Of a stretch of 64,000 bases of DNA, positions 28,455 to 40,857 are shown piece after piece. A program made the translations under genes and the position numbers. The notes under the pieces are model-generated. The model saw nothing but the letters and a program-made list of their open reading frames with translations. It was not told the DNA's origin and did not search any database. Source of the DNA: Macroventuria anomochaeta (taxonomy: Eukaryota > Ascomycota > Dothideomycetes > Pleosporales > Didymellaceae); contig NW_022985398.1 in assembly GCF_010093625.1 (NCBI RefSeq), forward strand, positions 172,266 to 236,265. Direction: 5' to 3'. Within the stretch, counting starts at the first letter, position 1, and every line of letters begins with the position of its first letter.

Positions 28455-31400
28455 GAAGGATGTTCACGATAAAGTCGATCTGAGGCCAGAGGTCGAAGAC
28501 TAGGTGACCAAGAGGTCGTCAGGGTGCGAGCGAGCTAGAGTTTCGAATTGCTTTGTCTTGCGTATTTCAGCCAGCGAGTTTGGCGGCTGTTTTGCTTGGA
28601 GTTTGGGACCTGAAGGGCTGCTAATCGTTTGCTCCCTTGGCTGATTGACGCGTACTGGGAGCAAGGTGTTCTCCTGGATATAGCAGCCTTACTACGTATT
28701 GATAGTCTTTGACTAGCTACTTGATCGAATCAATATTTTTACTCAATACATCATTTCTCAGGGCGCTGTGCGTGGCAACTGCTTACACCTAGTAAACATG
28801 CTATGTTGATAGGCTCGTTTTGACGTCAAAATCCTTCTTCGTACGCAAGAATCGGCAACATCGTTTCTTTTCTTTTCAAGCAGCAATGCTTCAAAGCATT
28901 ACAGTGTACCAAGAGATGATATGTTGGTGCATTTGGACCTGTTTCCAAGAGGCACAAGCAAGCGAGTGTTGTATAATGCTCCCACGCAACACCGCACGAG
29001 GTTCAACGTCTACTAAAAAGAGATACTGCAAAAGCCCCTCAGTGTTCTTATCTATGATTACTAACAGCTACAGACAACAATACCGAGCGTAGTTGTCACT
29101 ATCACTATAAGGTCGATGCTTTGCTGATTGAGTCTTAGAAACAATTGTCCATATCAATCCTCAGACGGGGTTGGACGGCTCTGAATGCAATTGAATTGCG
29201 TGCAAGTCTACCTCTACCACAAGTGCTTGTGTGCGAGATCAACTTTTTTTCTTACCAAGCTTGCCATTGCATGTGCGATGCGATAGAGACTACACATGCA
29301 CACACGGATAAACTATGTCAAGAAAGCATTTGTACCTCCACAACGTTGAAACGGTATTCTAAAACTCACCTGTCTCAAGCCTCGCTTCCCAAGCTTTGAC
29401 GTGTCTCAGCATCTTGCGCCCAGCCACTGGCAACATGTCAGCCCTGCACAGCAGGTTGACAGTTTGTCGCCCTGGTGATGCCATGACTGCTATGGCTGCC
29501 ATGACGTCGTCTGCTTTGGAGTGCTGAAAGTCTCGTGCTCCGCCCCGCTCCGGCACTTTGTAATGCGAATGATGCCGGAGTGCAGCGGGCATGGCAAATC
29601 ATGGCACCACGTACATTCCTGTGGATCAGAGTGTGATGGTGGCTGGAATCTGTTGAGATCGCGGTGTGCCGGGCATGTTTGACGTTCAGCACGAATCGCC
29701 GCGACATACTGGCGATACTCGTATCGAGTGCTGTGAAAGCCTTGGGTGGCAAAGTGTCGGTCCTGCACAGCGGGCCGAATAATGTCGTCATGACCGCCAT
29801 GATGTTGTTACTTTTGAATTCCTTCAGAATGCTGTTCTCCTCCACTCCATGTTCTGGGATGTTCGAGTGTTGCGTGGTCTGATGAGTAGCGGGCTTGGTC
29901 CGGTGGCTCGTCAAGGCACCACAACTGCACGGTTCGAACTGGAATCTGTAATTTAGCAACTCCTGAGATTGCGATGCATCGAGTAAATTTAATTCTCGAT
30001 ATACAATCGCCGCAATTTGAATGTGGTGCTCGTACACAGTGTTATGGCAATTTTGTTATGGACATATTAGCTCATGCAGTGGACCGGAACATCTGACCAC
30101 ACCCTTGTCGCTCCTGACAAGAAGGCTCGCTGCAAAAGCTTCAGATCTGAGCTTCCGCCCCGCCCCTTGCTCTGATACTTCGAGGGTGTGTTGCTTTGAC
30201 GCCCGTGGGGTCGTCTCAGCGGGCCATGGCAGGGCGTGGCGCGTCCTGGCAAATTCGAACCTCATGTTCGGAGCAAATATAGTGGGCTAGGTCCTCAGAG
30301 TCTCAAGAATACTGTAAAGGGTCGGAAGTCGGCATGTAATTGCCATGGCGTTATGAAGAGTTTCGTGTGCAATGGTTTGCTAATCTTGGGCACTATAAAG
30401 TAATATTGAGAGCATGACTTTTGTACCATATAGGTCGTAGAGCTGAATTGTCTATAATATCTGTGAGCGCTGTGTTCTAATCTCTGTTTGGGTTTCAATC
30501 AACAATATGTCCAGACATGAATCTCAATCGGTCCTTCACCACCCTTCATTCGGTAGACGCGCCGACACAGCGCGGAGCGGATGCACCTGCTCCCCGAGAT
30601 GGCAATCGACATGAGTGCCCCATTCCTCCCTTACCTTGCTCCTCTGGCTGTGGTGACCTAACATGTACGGAGCGGATGAGTGGCGTGATATTGGCAGGAT
30701 GGACGCATGGCGATGATTTATTGAGCGGAACTCGGGATGCAACTTTCGCAGACTACTCAGCGATGGTCGTGAACAGTTCTGCGGTATTCTTGGGCGTGAT
30801 CTCGATGCTGACCATGTTCTGCTGTTAGGGTGGCTTCTACGAGATTCTGTAGCACAGAATTCAGTTTTCATGTCGAGAATTAGTTCATTCGCTTTGGGCC
30901 TTGTCCGAAGGGCAATTCAGATGGAGCGGAGTCTCCTACCTGAACGGTCGCACTCCGCTCCACCCTCTCTTCTCCTCGGCTACTCCTGCTGTGCGTCATC
31001 GCGGAACATGGAGTGGACGTGTCCAAGTCGCGGTGGGCTCCCGATGGGATCACGGTGGGCTGATGCATGGCGAAAATCGTGCCCTGTCCACCGTCCATGG
31101 CATGACTAACGGCGACGCATGCCGAGCGAAGAAGCGAAGTTCCTTGTGGGCTGACACTGTGGCGTGGTTTCCGCTCCTCCCCGCTCGTATTTGTTTATTC
31201 GCACAGCGCTGTGGCTCGTCGTTGTCTTGTGCGCCTTTGTGCAGCCTGTAGTGCTGAAAGCTTGAAAGCTTGTGGGTTTGAGTTTGGTGATGAGGCAAGC
31301 GTCTTGATTTTGGGGTTTTAGTGGCTGCGCACGTGCACACGGCGCGATGACCTTGGGAAGGAGCTTCGGGCGTGAAGAAAGGAGAAGAAGCAGTTAGGCT

Positions 31401-34400
31401 GAGCTGACCTGGTCGCGCTGTCAGGGTGGATACTTGGGTAAAGGTGTAGGTGTGAAAGTGGGAATACATTGGCGGGGGGATGATTATATGCACACCTACA
31501 GAAGCAAGGTCCAGCTGTTTTGCGAGCTGACATTTGTATTGCTGCATGGGCTGTGAGATCGAGAGAAACTGCCAGACCGAGGCATCAGAGACCTACATGC
31601 CTTGTTAAAGTATCACTCAAGTGTGTCTTGGTGGCGGATCACACAGTGAGTTGCTTCAACATCGCGTGAAATCCGAACAACCGTTTACTGCCAGACTGAA
31701 CGAGGAGATCAACACTTCTAGATTGTTTACAGAACTCCATGGCTACGGAAACCTCGGATTCCTGGCAAAAAAATCGTCCGGATGGAGGTCATTGACTCGC
31801 GACTCGAGAGATCGCCCTCAACCTACCAGCGAGTCGGTTGTGATGGCTGTGCAGGCTCCAAAGCACGCAGCACACCAATGCCTCCTTTCCTTCTATTTGA
31901 AGATCACAGCTGAAATTGGTCTTAGCACAATGTTTGAGTGTGCCACGTGTATCTGGAAGAAACTTGGAGACCAGGGAGAAATATTGATCATGCGGATGTA
32001 TGGCACAGCACGAACCTCATGGAAGGTCTCTTGGGAGTCACAGTGGGGGTTGGGACCCAAAGCCTCAACTCCTGCTTGGCGTATACTCAGGCAGCTGCTA
32101 TTGTTTCAGTGATGTCGCAGTCAGAAGAAAGGTTCGAGGTCCCAAGCTAGGTAACAGAGTCGTTGGGCTTCACGCGCATCGAATGCGTAGGCGTTCAACC
32201 AGGCATCAGAGACTGCTGAGCAGCGTATCAGAACAGAAATCGAAGCGGCCTACAGAGCATGGCGAGAGAAACACAGTAGCAAGACAAAGGTATGTTGAGG
32301 ATTTGACGATGCATGTCATTGTAATCGGCTCTCCACCATTTGGTCCATCTCGAGCTACACCTCGATCTTGGTAATGCATCGCAGTGTAACATACCTGACG
32401 TAGTCTATCATGCCTGAGACAAATTTCAGGAGGGGCGACTTAACAATGCAGATATAATCCTCGCTGTTTGTAATATCACTGTGTGTAGGACAAGAACACC
32501 TTCTGCCTCGTGGCGGTGCCCAACATCGCGAGTCGTGACAAATGCACAGACTTGACTTACAAAGATCCCAAGATAAGGATACTTTTGAGCTGAGTTGCTT
32601 CTTGTCCGCGCACGAAGCGCCTGTCGATCATGATGTGCTTCTCGAGGCAGATTTCAATGAAGGTGATCGACGATACCTAGGGTAAATCCGGGCTTGGCCA
32701 TGTCGTCCAAGCATCGTCTCGAAATGGACGATGCACTTCTGTTTCGGTCGATGATGGGCAGAAATTACCTTTTGTGAACGCGTAGGAGTTGACGCTGATC
32801 CTCTTGGCGATGGCTCATCGATCCTTCGCCCTCGCTTCCACACCAAACCAGCGCCCCTTTGACCGCAACCGTGCTCACGCTCCACGCTCGCTATCATCAT
32901 TTTTGTTATCAGAATTGCCACGCGGCGTCTATCGAAGACCGTTTCTCATCATCTGGGACCCTCCGCAATGTGGAACTTCATGGTCGAGTGAGGGGTAATA
33001 CATTTGCGACAGCACGAGTCAACGTGTCTCTTTCACCGCTGCGCCATGATTCTTGTTGAGGCTCCGCAACACTGCACAATGTCGATGGTACAGGATAGGA
33101 ATGACGACTGGCTGCATCCCCTATCTACGTTGTTGCAAAAGGAATCGCAAGCGTGGAACAACTGTCGATCTCTCCCCGGGCCGAATGCCAAGCATAAGTG
33201 GTTGAGGCTGTGTCAAGATAACGAAGCAACAGCATCCCAGCGACCGATCATCTTGGTATTGGCATTTGATGCTAAGACCCTGTTGAGCGGACTGATGCCT
33301 GCCACAACGACCTTGGGGCACTTTGGCTCCTGTGCGCCTTCTGGCCACTGTCGAGTATTGCTCTTTGGGCCCGGCTTGGTCTTGTTGTACCAACAGCGCT
33401 GAGCGTTTCGCAATATCTTGTAAACGTTAGCCATCGTCCTGCGATACTGCCCAGAGCCTCAGCGGCAATACTGCGGGTAGACTGGGTGCATTCTTAGTCG
33501 TGGAGTACTGGTGAGTATGGCTAAGGCGGGATGTACATCATTCTCTTGGCTTGTGGAACCTGCCGGCCCAATCCACAACCCCAAACGTATGCTTCCCGCT
33601 GACATTGCCAAGAAGGCCCGCTCCGCCTTCACAGCGTTGAGAAGCCCCCTAATCTCCCTGGTCGTGAACAAACACTGTGGCGCCTGTCCGACGGTGTTTA
33701 AGTTCGTGGAACGTATGGAAGATTTGTTTCCGGCCTGTCAGCGGTGTTCGTCCTGCCACATGTTACTAAGAGGGGGAGATACATCTTTGCATGTACCAAC
33801 CATGGTCCGTCTGCGGACTCCCATGGTTACGCATGGAGCTTTCGAAATGGTGGCAACTTTCCCAGCAAAGTGACGAGTGAGCTTGCAACAAATTGCAATA
33901 TCTTACACCGTCGTCATAGACGTGGGTACTGTCCCACCCCCAGGGTTGGGATGCCCTCCCGTGGGGAAGCTCGAGACTAAGATGACACCGGACACTCATT
34001 GTGCGCTATCTCCCGCATCTGGCCAGCGCGTACCCACCACAGCCTTGGCTATCTACTGTGAATGTCCGAGCGCGTCAATGTCCATCGCCCTGAGGCTGGC
34101 GGAGTCGAGGGTCCCGTAGTGCATGTGGGCCCTGGACCTTGGCTCTCCTTGGGTTTGCTCCTTGCGTTGCTTGTGTACGCCCGGGGCTTGCAATTCATCA
34201 TTGCACGGACTGTTTGACTACCACGTCACCAAGGATAAGGAGCCAGCCACAAGATGAACGCGCGTGCTTGGGAGGTGTGGACCTCCTATATCAATCCGAA
34301 CTCTTAGCTACATACCCCGGATCCAAGCTTCAGATGCACACGTACCGTGGTCAATACACCTACATATACCAACTCCTTCATCCCTCAATCGTCTTCGTAA

Positions 34401-34535
34401 ACCTTGCCCCCTCATTCGTGCACCACACTTGAGCGCGTCCCCTCCAACACACGCACGTGTTGAGCATCCAGAACGCTACAGGTCCCTCCTTCCGAACAAT
34501 CGGGCCACACCTGCCGCATTGACAACACCACCATC
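28455..34535. other. 6 kb gene-poor stretch
   Basis: No reading frame here has a recognisable domain, good codon bias over a useful length, or convincing introns. Frames at 29438-30037 (minus), 31050-31547 (minus), 31621-32112 (plus) and 33004-33402 (plus) are the longest and look random. A plus-strand frame ending at 32148 (GLLGVTVGVGTQSLNSC) has hydrophobic character but no start context. Diverged repeats occupy part of 29.4-31.1 kb. No transposase, reverse transcriptase or long terminal repeat is visible. The last part holds the promoter of the MFS gene. Confidence 0.5.
29420..30290. repeat. Strongly diverged repeat units
   Basis: Stretches near 29440-29630, 29760-29930 and 30130-30240 share words in the same order: CTGCACAGCRGG, a GCCATGA word, a CTCCGCCCCGC-like block, CAGCGGGC-ATGG and GGCACCAC. 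Similar GGAGCGGA/CTCCGCTCC words recur near 30670 and 30940. Similarity is by eye and low. Confidence 0.3.
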
Positions 34536-36277
34536 ATGCCTTCACAGTCATTGGAGAAAGATAACCGCAAAGGCAGTGAGGCGAGCTTGCCTTTGTCAAC
34601 ATCAACCGCCTCCGGTGCTCCATCTATGCGCGAGTTTCGTCGCTCTTCGTCAGATGACGACGAGCCTTACTGGCCTCGCACATGGCGAGCATACGCCTGC
34701 TTGCTTGGATGCTTCTTCCTCATGTTCAACTCCTGGGGACTGGTGAACGCATATGGAACCTGGTCATCATATTACGTTGGCCACTCATTACGAACAGTTG
34801 ACCAGCTGGAGCTGAACTTGATCGGCGGCTCGCAATGTTTCCTCGTTCTGCTCCTCTCCAACCCAGTTGGCCGACTTCTGGATGCCGGTCACTTCCGCAA
34901 GGTGATCGGTTTCGGTACTGTCTTCGTGCCTCTCGGTCTCTTTATCCTGTCGGCCGTGCACCCCAGCAGCGTCGAAGCTATTGCAAGCTTTGGCCCGATT
35001 TGGGCGACTCAAGGTCTCGTTGTTGGCCTGGGCATGGCTCCATTCTTCGTTTCCAGCTCACAAGGTATGTCCGGCTGATCAGAAGGCACTATTGCGATCC
35101 ACTAACCGCCCTACAGTCGCTGCCACATGGTTTCCCAAGCGTAGAGGACTCGCTGTAGGGTACGTTGCATGCGGTGCCAGCATTGCAGGTGTTGTCTACC
35201 CTACTATGCTGCGCTACCTCATTGAGGCGGTGGGCTTCAACAATGCAGTTCGCTATGTTGCTACCCTGACCTCATTAACATGCATCTACTCTTTCATCTT
35301 TGCCACACCAAACCCAGTCCACGAGTTCCACAAGCCTGAGAACTGGTTCAAGATCCGCACCTGGTTCGACACAGATGCATTCCGCAACAAGGCCTGGTGC
35401 TGGTTTACTGCCGCCGTGGCCTTCATGTTCTTCGGGTTCTATCCGGTTTTCTTTAATCTTGAGGAGGTAAGTACTGTTGTTCTTGCGTCCAGACTCAGTC
35501 ACTGACAGCATATAGTGGGCAGCCGTCAGAGGTTTCGGAACTCGCAACAGCTCTGGAATTGGACAGGCAATGCCGCAGGCTGTTAGCGACGAGCCACTGC
35601 AGACTTTTTGGCTCCTGACCATCATGAACGGAGCTTCCACAGCTGGTCGCCTAACTCTCGCTCAATTCTCTGACAAGACTGGACCACTCAACATGCACAT
35701 CGGTTCTCAGCTTGTGTGCTCGCTCCTCACTCTCGTACTCTGGACACTGGCCGGATCTGAGACAGATGCCATCGCCTTCTGTGTCGTCTTTGGTGTTTTC
35801 TCCGGCATGGTCATTGGACTTCCGCCTGCATCTGTCGCCAACATCCTGAGCTGCACCTACACCACCCCCGAGACAGAGGCTTTGGCTAAGAAGAAGCTTG
35901 GTCACTGGGTCGGCATGATGTACAGCTTTGCCGCCGTTCCAGCTTTACTCGGCCCTGTCATTGCGGGACATCTCATCACCGAGTACAACACCTATATCAC
36001 TATACAGATGTGGTCAGGCGCCAACCTCTTCCTGTCCTTCATCTGCATGATGGTTGCTCGTTGGTACCTTCCATGCTTCGATGGCGAGAGCTTTGCGCAC
36101 CACTTCTCTCGCAAGCACGCTTCTACCAAGGAGAAGCTTCGACTGGGCAGCGATGCTACTGCGGCTGGCATAGTGTCCCCCACTGCCCTGTCGCAGGCAC
36201 CTACCCGTGTCCCCAGCACCATGCCTTCTCGTGAGAAGATCGAGCAGCCAGCTCAGTCGCCTGAACGCATGGTCTAG
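34536..36277 (+). CDS. MFS transporter, monocarboxylate-transporter-like
   Basis: Three exons, 34536-35064, 35117-35466 and 35516-36277, give 546 residues. After a polar 45-residue N-terminus there are about twelve hydrophobic helices. The opening RTWRAYACLLGCFFLMFNSWGLVNAYG is typical of the fungal monocarboxylate porter (MCH) subfamily, as are the TWFPKRRGLAVGY loop between helices 4 and 5 and MNGASTAGRL in the second half. The C-terminus is a Ser/Thr-rich cytosolic tail. Members sit in plasma or vacuolar membranes; yeast Mch5 carries riboflavin, others carboxylates, so the substrate is open. No biosynthetic genes lie beside it. Confidence 0.9.
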
Positions 36278-37512
36278 AAAGCATTTTTTTCTTTCCAGCA
36301 TTTTTGACAACACGATTTTACGGTCCTAGAAGGTGTTTCTGTTCACAGCGATTTCTCTCAAAAGTATTTAATTCACGGTTACGTCGAAGCCCAGACGGGG
36401 AGCAGATGATGCGGTTCGATTCTTTACAATACCACTTTGTTTGAACGTAGGCGCACGGAGCTCCCCACAGGCTGAGGTTGAGCATCAGTTTACGAGATAC
36501 CACATTTACTCAAAATCTTCACGAACTTCATGACTACACGTGACTGTGACACCAAGATCTCTATATTCTGCAAGATCGGTCTGTCATCTACCGAATCACC
36601 GCAAACAGCCTCTTCGAGAGCAAAATCAATCGCAGATCTTTCACTGTTCCTCTTGGCTGAAGCAACGTACACCATACACACACATACGGTTGGTTCCTAT
36701 TACATCTGGTATGCATTGCAGATCCCTTCACAGCCTCAACACTGACATCGGTGAACCTCGTATGTCGGAGGTTTCCAGCCAAGACGACACCGGTGTTTAT
36801 GGAGTTGACATCTGGAGACACGAATGCACAGCTGGGGCCCCACCTCCACTAGGGCAGATCAGGCAGATGCCCTCGATACGAGCCCTCCTCTTCCAGACAC
36901 AGTGATCGACATGGAGACAGACCCTTCCGTGGTGGACCTCAGCCACCGCGGTTTCGAAATGTTAACATGTCAGGAAGAAGGCACGAGGAAGTCGTTGCAA
37001 ACGTTCGAGCAGGTTTCCCGTCAACGAAAACCGTTGTTTTTCAGCTCGTGCGCATTGAATGTTAATTAAATGAAGACTAGATTAATTCTTATCGAGATTT
37101 ATGATTGTGGTATAATCGAGCGGGGGCTAGCGGAAGTGGCTTGCGGGCAACGGGGCAACCCGTACCGTGGGTGGGTTTGTTCTGGCCTCCGGCTTTCAAT
37201 GGTCATGATGAGGCTAATCGCGGGCTCCGCGGACAGACTATCTACAGTACAGACGTATCACGATCGTACGTGCAACCTCAACAGCATTATGTTTGTTGAC
37301 TTAGCCAAACGACTTCGAGTACAACAAACAATATCTGAGAACGTTGTGTAGCTACAGATTCCTCACTCTAATGTTTTCGGCCTTCGAGGAATAGAAACGT
37401 AGCAAAAGCCTATTGACCCAGCAACAGACTCGACGCCCACACACAACTTCCCAAAACCTCGCAGCAAGCGCGGTTCGTGTTCAGCGCCAACTATAACACC
37501 TCGATGTCATGC
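36278..37512. other. 1.2 kb intergenic, no supported gene
   Basis: 3' flank of the MFS gene. Overlapping short frames at 36530-36905 look random. Nothing else seen. Confidence 0.5.
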
Positions 37513-37798
37513 TCAGCCGCAATGCTCCTTCGTTCGTGCGGCTCCGATCGATAAGACACGACATTTCGCTGTCAGTGTGACACCCGGAAGGAACCCGGGC
37601 GGTTCGTGGAACGCTGGTGTTACTGTATCCATCGGTGAATTGCAGCCGAAGAAAGGGTTGATAGGAAACATATTGCCATATTGCGTGCGTCTGGGAAAAC
37701 GGTCTAGACTCGATGCAACCTGAGCGAGATTGATTGCTATGTGATGCGAAGGTTGTTCGTAAGTATGTGTTGACATGGAGGGCTCATTGTGCATGTCT

Positions 37799-38552
37799 TT
37801 AGAATCTACTATGTCGACCTGGAAAAGGCTTCGAAGGCTTTGAGGCGAATTGCAGATCACATGTCTCATAGAGAACTTCCAAGAAGTACACAAAGCCTCC
37901 AAAGCATGTAATCGGGTGGACATACGGGCCCAGACCTGACTTCGAGATGAGGACGAGCAACACAAGGAGGACAAACGTCTGCCATGCCCTTGTGCAACTC
38001 TTGATGTTACGCCACATCCCTCGCGCCGCAACCGCTGTGCTCCCACCGCGCAGCCGCGCCGCAGCCAAGACTCCGCTGGTCTTGTCATACGCGGAACGCA
38101 ATGCGGGTGTACGTACATAGTGGCGCAGGTTGTAAAGTTGTAGCCATTCATCAACACCCCAGACCTTGTACTTCTGATGTTTTGTGGAGACGATACAAGT
38201 TGTAAAGATGTCAGCGTCGCAATCAGTAATCTTGGCGATGTGCGATGTTGCAATGCGGAGATCTACAGAAGACTCGTGGCGGAAGAGATGCGCTCCGCGT
38301 AGTTTTCGTCTGGCTGCTCCGTGGTACTGATCGCTGCAGTGTAAGCACAATGCATAGGTCTCGTAGGGGTCAGCCGTCTTGACGCTGGGCTGCACAGGGC
38401 ATACGTCAACATCTGCTGCCAAAAACGATCCATTAGTATATAAGAATAATTTGGGATATATGGAATATACGTGCGACCAAAACCAGTGCACCAGCAAGCG
38501 ATGCAAGATGCGCATGAAGACCGGAAACTCGCTGAATGAAAGGGCTGTTCAT
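37799..38552 (-). CDS. Hypothetical protein with signal peptide and a C-terminal membrane segment
   Basis: Exon 1, 38552-38471, starts MNSPFIQRVSGLHAHLASLA, a signal peptide. A 54-nt intron (GTATAT donor, ATACTAAT branch, TTTTTGGCAG acceptor) joins it in frame to exon 2, 38415-37799, giving 232 residues. The mature part begins with Cys-containing DVDVCPVQPSVKTADPYETY and CLHCSDQY, and a hydrophobic helix (TFVLLVLLVLIS) lies near residue 190. After exon 2 a second frame, 37798 to 37513, also looks coding (VDIVDSKDMHNEPSMSTHTY). It would join if a weak donor after FLE is used, extending the protein by about 75 residues. No family recognised; secreted or membrane-anchored lineage-specific protein is my reading. 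Confidence 0.55.
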
Positions 38553-38692
38553 CGTGTGTGGACCCGAAACGCCAGCTATGCAGTCATGCTGAGGGGTAGA
38601 AAGTTGCGCTACCAATGCCAGCATTCGACCTGCGAAGGGGAGTGAGATGACGGCTGCGACGCGTATGTCGAGGTGTGACGTATGTCCGGGCC

Positions 38693-40293
38693 CTAGGATG
38701 CCTGATCTGGATGTGTGATGCTGGGCGTCTGGACTCCAGGCTTTTCCGTGTGAGATGCAATCTCGAGAACGCTCGTTGAGCTTTCGCCTCCGTCCTGTAG
38801 ATTCATGCTCAGAGCTCGGCGCGCCAATTCCTTCTGACCATTCGCGACGTGATCGATGGGTGACGTCGTACTGTCGTTACCACTAGAACCATGCTGGTTT
38901 CTTGCGGCCGGCGGTTGCAACCATGGCACGCTGGTGCACCGTATGACAAGCCGTTGAGTTGTGTCATCTACAGGCGCGAAGTGGTTGCCACTCGTTACAA
39001 GAAGGTGGAGGAGCCGAAGGATATCATCACGCTTGTAGTGCGGAGGCTTGCTGATTTGACTGTTTGTCAAGATAGGATGGAGGACCCGCAGGTACGTATG
39101 TCGTAGAGCGTTGGCCGCAGTCGAATCGTGAGGAAGGTCGATGAGATTCCGAAGAATAACGTCGATCAGGACATGCAGGTCGTTTGTATAGAAGTACTCT
39201 GCGGTCGAAAGATTGCCGAAGAGAAGGTACAAGACCTTGAGAATCAGGAGTTGAAGTGAAGTTTCCGACTCTCGGTTCAAGAGGAGAATCAGGTTACATC
39301 CGAATGTCTTGTATGTCATGCCATGACTCGACAATGCTTTGATCAACCGATTTGTTGTTGGAGGACGGCCGTCCTTGTGATGACTGGTGGAAGCTACCAG
39401 ATATTGCTCGTTCATGACCAGCTATACAGCGATCAGTCACAGATTCAACAGTAGTGATGGATAGACGTACCAGAACTCGAATGACTGGATAATGGTACGG
39501 ATCGTCAGCATCATCAGAAGCACCTTCGATGATCCCTAGAAGATATAGTATAAAGTTGTCGTCTACCGCCGCTGATCAATGTGTTAACTCTTGCTCAAAT
39601 GCTTCGTTCTCTGAGATGGACCATCGGAGACATACCGAAGTCTTCCCAGTCAAGCCTCTGCACTCGAGAAGACTCGTACAGAAGTTCCAAGAGCATTTGA
39701 TGTAATCTTGTATCTTCTTGCACGCCCTCCAATTGTACTAATCCCACCAATCTTGGGAAACTGCCTTCTGTGTGCATCATCTCGAAGATGATATCATCTC
39801 CACTGTTACGGCCATCGTATAGGAGAAGAGCTGCAACGATGTGAATGGTGGGGTTATCTTCTTCCTGCAAAGCTATCAGCTCATTGTGTACAAATGAGCT
39901 GCACCTAGACGCTTGATGCTACATACCTGGAGAAGACAATATATCATCTGCCGGCGCACATACTCCTTATGTGTCATGAAGAGCTCGCCCTCCAACATGC
40001 GAAAGATGCATTTTGCAACGCTGTAGTCGGTTTCGAGGTACTCGGCTGTCCTGCGTCAACGATGTTCGACATTGTTCGAGGAGTACAATTACATCTGTAG
40101 CTTGTGGTGACGTTGAGAAATGCGCGCAGAGAGTTGTCGATGGTCTCTTCGTCCCGACATCGTGTCGACACAATGTCGTCGAGCTCTGCATGGCAGGTCA
40201 GTCTCTGGTAGTGGGGTTACGGCGGCACAGAACACTCTCACCATCCCAGAACTGTTGCTCATTCTCGAGGTTGTACGACACCTCAAATGCCAT
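38693..40293 (-). CDS. LDB17 / SPIN90 (Dip1) family actin regulator
   Basis: Six exons, 40293-40242, 40185-40093, 40045-39927, 39864-39636, 39571-39471 and 39421-38693, give 440 residues with all phases consistent. The start MAFEVSYNLENEQQFWDELD, the middle (LLLYDGRNSGDDIIFEMMHT, LLELLYESSRVQRLDWEDF) and the leucine-rich SPIN90 segment (LILKVLYLLFGNLSTAEYFYTNDLH, SKPPHYKRDDILRLL) match the DUF2013 family. These proteins activate Arp2/3 to make linear seed filaments and act at endocytic patches. The last 90 residues are Ser/Thr-rich. The phase-1 splice at 40092-40046 uses the second of two nearby AG acceptors; the first would give an immediate stop. Confidence 0.9.
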
Positions 40294-40693
40294 ACTGTGT
40301 TCGTGGGCCAGCCACCAAAATCATTGTCCCCGGCAATGCAGGTTCTGGGAGTTATCGTGCGAGGCGCAAACCGATCGGTGGTGTTTAGTTGTTCGCATCA
40401 ACACTCCGAGCGGCAAGCCGAATTACGGCCGGTGTAGGTCACTGTACTAAATTAGGAAAGGTCGTGTTTGGCCTCTTCGACGCGCCTTCCCGCCTTGTCT
40501 TCACTCACACATCACACGCGACCTCATCATCACTTCACGCTCAACACGCGGTATTCTAAAATGTCTCCCAATTTTGCTGTCTATCCGCTGACTGCCACCT
40601 TCTCCACCCGAAGCTCACATGACGATAGACGAACTCCTTTATTCAACGCTATCTCGTTAGGAAGGACGCCGGCAGGGGCAAGGGCGTCGAGCC
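40294..40693. other. Upstream region of the LDB17-like gene
   Basis: A plus-strand frame 40468-40746 overlaps the short ORF at 40694 and looks random. The promoter of the minus-strand gene should lie in the first few hundred bases. Confidence 0.4.
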
Positions 40694-40825
40694 ATGGACG
40701 CGATCAAGAGATTCAACTCGTGGGCAAACTCTTCGCCTCAAGCTGAGAAGTCTGCCATTGACCAGTTGCAAACATACGCTTCAGGAGTACCACTCAGTGC
40801 TTCATCAGGCGCTGCGATCCCGTGA
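40694..40825 (+). CDS. Possible small ORF, 43 aa
   Basis: ATG to TGA frame beginning MDAIKRFNSWANSSPQAEKS with codon choice like the neighbouring genes (ATC, AAG, TTC, AAC) and an amphipathic first half. It could be a small gene or a first exon whose partner I cannot find. No family recognised. Confidence 0.3.
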   Translation: MDAIKRFNSWANSSPQAEKSAIDQLQTYASGVPLSASSGAAIP

Positions 40826-40857
40826 AATGAATATGCATATTCCGTCCTAGGGGAAAA

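Noticed and set aside
36400..36440. Possible tRNA T-arm (GGTTCGATTC)
   Set aside because: No acceptor or anticodon stem can be built around it; the same holds for similar words near 29930 and 44470.
34536..38552. Biosynthetic gene cluster around the MFS transporter
   Set aside because: No synthase, tailoring enzyme or regulator gene lies within several kilobases.
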